Shown: in pieces, positions 60,987 to 64,000 of the stretch | Layout of the letters: the number at the start of each line of letters is the position of its first letter | Position numbering within the stretch: the stretch's first letter is position 1 | Assembly: GCF_004803465.1 (NCBI RefSeq) | Contig: NZ_SRSF01000013.1 | Coordinates: forward strand, 30,598 to 94,597 | Length of the DNA: 64,000 nucleotides | Source of the DNA: Neolewinella litorea | Lineage (GTDB): Bacteria > Bacteroidota > Bacteroidia > Chitinophagales > Saprospiraceae | Direction: 5' to 3' | Notes under the pieces: model-generated | The model's database searches: none | What the model was told of the DNA's origin: nothing | What the model saw: only the letters and a program-made list of their open reading frames with translations | Program-made: the position numbers and the translations under genes

Positions 60987-62105
60987 ATGAAACTTTACAC
61001 TCCTTCCCTGTTTACCCTCCTGTTCCTCTTTGGTGCCGGACTGACCGCGCAGGATGCACCGGTGGTCGTCCTGGAAGAGGAGGAAGAGGCTCCCAAATCC
61101 TTCCGGCTTTCGGGTTACGTGGACGCCTACTATCAGGCCAACTTCGCTAACTCCGCCGGAGAAGATGCCACGCCCCTGGTATTCGGAAGTTCCTTTACGG
61201 ACTTCCCCAATACCTTCGGCATCGGCAACGTGAACCTGCTGGCCGAAAAGTCTTTCGGCAAGGTGAGCTTCGTCGGGCAGATCGGATTCGGTCCGCGCGC
61301 CGTGGCCGCCAACAGCGACAGCAACCTGGACGAGGCCGGTACAAACTTCGCCTCCACCGTCCAGCAGCTCTACGTGACCTACTCGCCGACCGAAGCCGTT
61401 ACCTTTACCCTTGGTAACTTTGGCACCTTTATCGGCTACGAGGTCATTGACGCACCGGCCAACATGAATTACAGCATGAGCTACCTCTTCAGCAACGGAC
61501 CCTTCTACCACACGGGCGCCAAGGTCGATTTCGCCCTGGCCGAAGGATTCGGTGCCATGATCGGGGTGTTCAACGATACCGATTCGAAGTTCGACGCCAT
61601 CGCCGGCAAGCACATCGGAGGCCAACTCAGCGCCGAAGCCGGCGGGCTGGCCGCCTACCTCAACGCGATTTACGGCAAGGAACAGGAGGATTTCCTCGAC
61701 GATGGGGTAGGAGACCTGAATGAACTGCAGGTTGACCTCACCGCCACCCTGGACGTGAACGAGAGCCTGATGCTCGGCATCAACGCCAGCAGCTACTCGA
61801 CCAGTTTTGAAGGCGCGGGGCAGGGTGGCTTCTTCGGTACCGCCCTCTACGCCACCGTTGCCGCCACGGAAACCTTCGACTTTTCCCTGCGTGGAGAGTA
61901 CTTCGGACTAACCGCCGCCGAAGGTGTAGACACCGAGCAGCCCAGCGTATTGGCCCTCACTGCCTCCGGCAATTTCACCGTCGGTGAGCTTCGGATCGTG
62001 CCCGAACTCCGATTCGATACCGGCAGCAACGGCTTCACCTTCGGGGAGGAAGCCAGCGACGACAGCGCTTTCGCCTTCATTCTGGCCGGCGTCTACGCTT
62101 TCTGA
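60987..62105 (+). CDS. Outer-membrane beta-barrel protein of the ammonium cluster
   Basis: Protein of 372 residues with a signal peptide (MKLYTPSLFTLLFLFGAGLTAQ), an acidic Glu-rich linker, then a barrel of alternating amphipathic strands beginning RLSGYVDAYYQANFAN and ending in an aromatic residue (FILAGVYAF), as outer-membrane porins do. It resembles the putative beta-barrel porin-2 family. The position between amt and glnA, 42 bases after amt, suggests it lets nitrogen sources cross the outer membrane under N limitation. Confidence 0.83.
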   Translation: MKLYTPSLFTLLFLFGAGLTAQDAPVVVLEEEEEAPKSFRLSGYVDAYYQANFANSAGEDATPLVFGSSFTDFPNTFGIGNVNLLAEKSFGKVSFVGQIGFGPRAVAANSDSNLDEAGTNFASTVQQLYVTYSPTEAVTFTLGNFGTFIGYEVIDAPANMNYSMSYLFSNGPFYHTGAKVDFALAEGFGAMIGVFNDTDSKFDAIAGKHIGGQLSAEAGGLAAYLNAIYGKEQEDFLDDGVGDLNELQVDLTATLDVNESLMLGINASSYSTSFEGAGQGGFFGTALYATVAATETFDFSLRGEYFGLTAAEGVDTEQPSVLALTASGNFTVGELRIVPELRFDTGSNGFTFGEEASDDSAFAFILAGVYAF

Positions 62106-62236
62106 TCCACAAAACATACGGGCTACGGCCACGTTGCACGGCTTTTGATTCCCGCCCTGCCTCACCCGTTCCTTTCGGGGGCCATGCCCAGACAGCAACC
62201 TTTAATTAACCTTCTGATTTAACCCAAACCTTTATT

Positions 62237-63253
62237 ATGGCTACCAAGCACAAGCTTCAGTACGTCTGGCTCGACGGTAACGAGCCGATGCAGACCCTCC
62301 GCTGCAAAACCCGCATCGAGGAGAACTTCAGCGGCGACCTGGAAGATTGCCCCATGTGGTCCTTCGATGGATCCAGTACCAAACAGGCCGAAGGCGGCAG
62401 TTCCGACTGCCTCCTCAAGCCGGTGATGATCGTCACCGACCCCCTGCGCAAGAATGGATTCATTGTCCTCTGTGAGGTGCTCAACTCGGACGGTTCCCCA
62501 CACCCGACCAACGGACGGGCTACCATCGACGATGAGGACCAGGACTTCTGGTTCGGATTCGAGCAGGAGTACTTCCTCATGGACATGGACACCGACAAGC
62601 CCCTCGGCTTCCCCGCCGATGGCACCAACCCTCCCCCCCAGGGACCTTACTACTGCGCCGTCGGCGCCCGCCGCGCCTTCGGTCGCGAGATCATCGAGAA
62701 GCACCTCGACGCCTGCCTCGACGCCGGACTCAACGTTGAAGGCATCAACGCCGAAGTAGCTCCCGGACAGTGGGAGTTCCAAACCTTCGCCAAAGGAGCC
62801 AAGGAGGCCGGTGACCAGATCTGGATGGCCCGCTTCCTGCTCGAGCGCATCTCCGAAGCCTATGGCGTTTACGTCGAATACCACTGCAAGCCCCTGAAGG
62901 GCGACTGGAACGGATCGGGCATGCACGCCAACTTCTCAAACTCCTTCCTCCGCGACAGCGGAAAGCGGGAAGATTACGAGAAGGTATGCGAAGCCTTCCG
63001 CCCCTACGTCAAGGAGCACATCGCCGTGTACGGCTACGACAACCACCTGCGCCTCACGGGCAAGCACGAGACCCAGAGCATCGACCAGTTCAGCTTCGGT
63101 ATCTCCGACCGCGGTGCTTCGATCCGCATCCCCATCGCCACCGTCGAGCGCGGCTGGAAAGGTTGGCTGGAAGACCGTCGCCCCAACAGCGCGGCCGATC
63201 CCTACAAGGTGGCCGCACGCATCGTGAAGACGGTGAAGCCCGTCTCGAACTGA
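62237..63253 (+). CDS. glnA: Glutamine synthetase, GSII (eukaryote-like) type
   Basis: ATP-dependent enzyme of 338 residues joining ammonium to glutamate. The short length and the motifs MWSFDGSSTKQA, FGFEQEYFLMD, GINAEVAPGQWEFQTF, GSGMHANFS and IPIATVERGWKGWLEDRRPNSAADPY identify the GSII class, decameric in known cases and lacking the adenylylation loop of GSI. Last gene of the PII-Amt-porin cluster; a strong terminator follows. Confidence 0.95.
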   Translation: MATKHKLQYVWLDGNEPMQTLRCKTRIEENFSGDLEDCPMWSFDGSSTKQAEGGSSDCLLKPVMIVTDPLRKNGFIVLCEVLNSDGSPHPTNGRATIDDEDQDFWFGFEQEYFLMDMDTDKPLGFPADGTNPPPQGPYYCAVGARRAFGREIIEKHLDACLDAGLNVEGINAEVAPGQWEFQTFAKGAKEAGDQIWMARFLLERISEAYGVYVEYHCKPLKGDWNGSGMHANFSNSFLRDSGKREDYEKVCEAFRPYVKEHIAVYGYDNHLRLTGKHETQSIDQFSFGISDRGASIRIPIATVERGWKGWLEDRRPNSAADPYKVAARIVKTVKPVSN

Positions 63254-63348
63254 CCCCACCCGGCTGAATTGACCTCCTTCCCACTGACCCAAGAACTACA
63301 AGAAGGTTAAATCAGCTCAGGTTCCCGTTTTTGGAACCGCACCATTTG

Positions 63349-63379
63349 CCCGGCTCCCCTTCGTGGGGGCCGGGTTTTT
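63349..63379 (+). terminator. Terminator of glnA
   Basis: CCCGGCTCCC (63349-63358) pairs with GGGGGCCGGG (63365-63374) over a 6-base loop containing TTCG, followed by TTTTT. Classic Rho-independent form. Confidence 0.93.
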
Positions 63380-63481
63380 ACGTCCTATATATAAAGGACG
63401 TGATATTGCCATCTTTGAACAACAGGGCGGGGCGCCCAGGTGCCGCGAGAGGACCTAGGAAGCAAAAAAGTAGGGTAGGGC

Positions 63482-63513
63482 TTGCAGTTGTAAATCAGCG
63501 TACCGTATCTTTG
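63482..63513 (+). promoter_or_regulatory. Tandem promoter 1
   Basis: TTG (63482-63484), 21 bases, TATCTTTG (63506-63513). No convincing gene follows; a 44-codon frame from GTG 63532 to 63666 exists but has no supporting feature. Confidence 0.65.
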
Positions 63514-63684
63514 CCTTCCCGCAAACGTATAGTGAGCGATCCACCACCGGACCTTTCCAAGGCTTCGGTTCACCCTTCCAGCTTTTGGTTCTCTATTTTG
63601 CCTGTGGCAACGGCCGCAGCAACCGACCATCATCGCCGGAAGACTTTGGAACCTGAATCGTTTTGAATAAATTTTTCAAAAGGG

Positions 63685-63716
63685 TTGCAGGAGTCGAAGC
63701 GGTCGTTGTACTTTTG
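63685..63716 (+). promoter_or_regulatory. Tandem promoter 2
   Basis: TTG (63685-63687) within GGGTTGCAGGAG, 21 bases, TACTTTTG (63709-63716), preceded by an AT-rich segment TTGAATAAATTTTTCAAAA. It lies 203 bases after promoter 1. Confidence 0.7.
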
Positions 63717-63886
63717 CGCCCCCGCAGACGAGCGGTGCCCGATTCACCGGGGTCCCTGAGGGGGCTGAGGTGGGTCCATCCGGTTTTCCTTTACCCCCGG
63801 GGGTGGCTGCGGCCGCCGCGCTGGGGGGAGCGGTACCGGGTGACGGTTGCGACTGGATCTTTCGGAAAAGAAACCTTCCGGAATGT

Positions 63887-63918
63887 TTGCAGGAGCGCGG
63901 GCGGTGCACTTACCTTTG
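63887..63918 (+). promoter_or_regulatory. Tandem promoter 3
   Basis: TTG (63887-63889) within GTTTGCAGGAG, 21 bases, TACCTTTG (63911-63918), 202 bases after promoter 2. A further TTTGCGGGAA at 63991-64000 looks like the -33 part of another copy cut by the window edge. Between 63380 and 64000 I see no protein or RNA gene. Confidence 0.7.
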
Positions 63919-64000
63919 CGGCCCCGGCGGATGCGCTGGGGTGGAGAGGAACGCGGCCGGAAAGAAAGTTGCAGAAACTTTGGCTTCGGATTTGCGGGAA

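Noticed and set aside
63532..63666. 44-codon frame after tandem promoter 1
   Set aside because: Composition is unremarkable, start is GTG, and it lies in a promoter-rich leader region; no evidence of translation.
63676..63909. 77-codon minus-strand frame in the right-end gap
   Set aside because: It runs across promoters 2 and 3 and is Pro/Gly/Ser-rich, typical of chance frames in GC-rich DNA.
63254..64000. tRNA or start of 16S rRNA at the right edge
   Set aside because: No cloverleaf-like GTTCGAATC-type arm or 16S 5' sequence is visible; the rRNA operon is only inferred to lie beyond the window.

Overview
The window is high-GC DNA (roughly 60% by eye) from a Bacteroidota chromosome, most likely a Lewinella-like member of the Saprospiria. 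That placement is inferred from several signs: promoters of the Bacteroidota type (TTG, about 20 bases, then TAnnTTTG), a type IX secretion sorting domain, a eukaryote-type (GSII) glutamine synthetase, many small lipoproteins, and families typical of the phylum (DUF2911, DUF4136, DUF6438, GH92). No rRNA, tRNA, CRISPR array, transposase or prophage gene was recognised. The window opens inside yidC and closes in a run of tandem promoters that probably serve an rRNA operon just outside.

Layout. 1-3.1 kb: end of yidC, a DUF6438 lipoprotein and ettA. 3.1-4.8 kb: a sulfite-oxidase-like molybdoenzyme with a small c-type cytochrome. 4.8-12.3 kb: a small membrane protein, two alpha/beta hydrolases, a lipoprotein type I pullulanase, a DUF2911 protein and two exported proteins of unknown role. 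12.4-18.1 kb: a large one-piece propeller/histidine kinase, a lactonase-fold protein and a MoxR/chelatase-like AAA ATPase. 18.4 kb: a 36-codon membrane ORF with its own promoter and a very strong terminator. 18.6-23.3 kb: PduO-type cobalamin adenosyltransferase, lpxD, rfbD, argB and a TraB/GumN protein. 23.5-28.5 kb: a DoxX protein, an enoyl-CoA hydratase-like protein, then a tyrosine/homogentisate operon (dioxygenase, fumarylacetoacetase, flavin reductase, thioesterase). 28.6-33.3 kb: DUF4136 lipoprotein, Hsp20, an SF1 helicase, an FKBP lipoprotein and a peptide deformylase that carries a lipoprotein signal.

33.3-46.6 kb: two copies of a 204-205 bp composite inverted-repeat element bracket an amino-acid permease. 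They are followed by a GH92 glycosidase, L-rhamnose mutarotase, Ppx/GppA and a GntR/LacI-like regulator on the minus strand, and divergently by an L-rhamnose catabolic operon: aldolase-dehydrogenase fusion, isomerase, kinase and an unusual permease. 46.7-52.2 kb: cdsA, an orphan receiver-only response regulator, hemL, a lipoprotein, a metZ-type sulfhydrylase and a T9SS-sorted CxxCH protein. 52.3-57.5 kb: a TetR - ABC - HlyD - TolC export operon whose ATPase has lost its signature and catalytic motifs, overlapping tail to tail with an unknown 529-aa protein. 59.2-63.3 kb: an ammonium assimilation cluster (PII, Amt, outer-membrane barrel, GSII glutamine synthetase). 63.3-64.0 kb: a terminator, then regularly spaced promoters without a convincing gene.

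The best candidates for something new are the 204/205 bp element family, the secreted peptide deformylase, the degenerate-ATPase exporter, the small membrane ORF at 18.4 kb and the tandem promoter block at the right edge.
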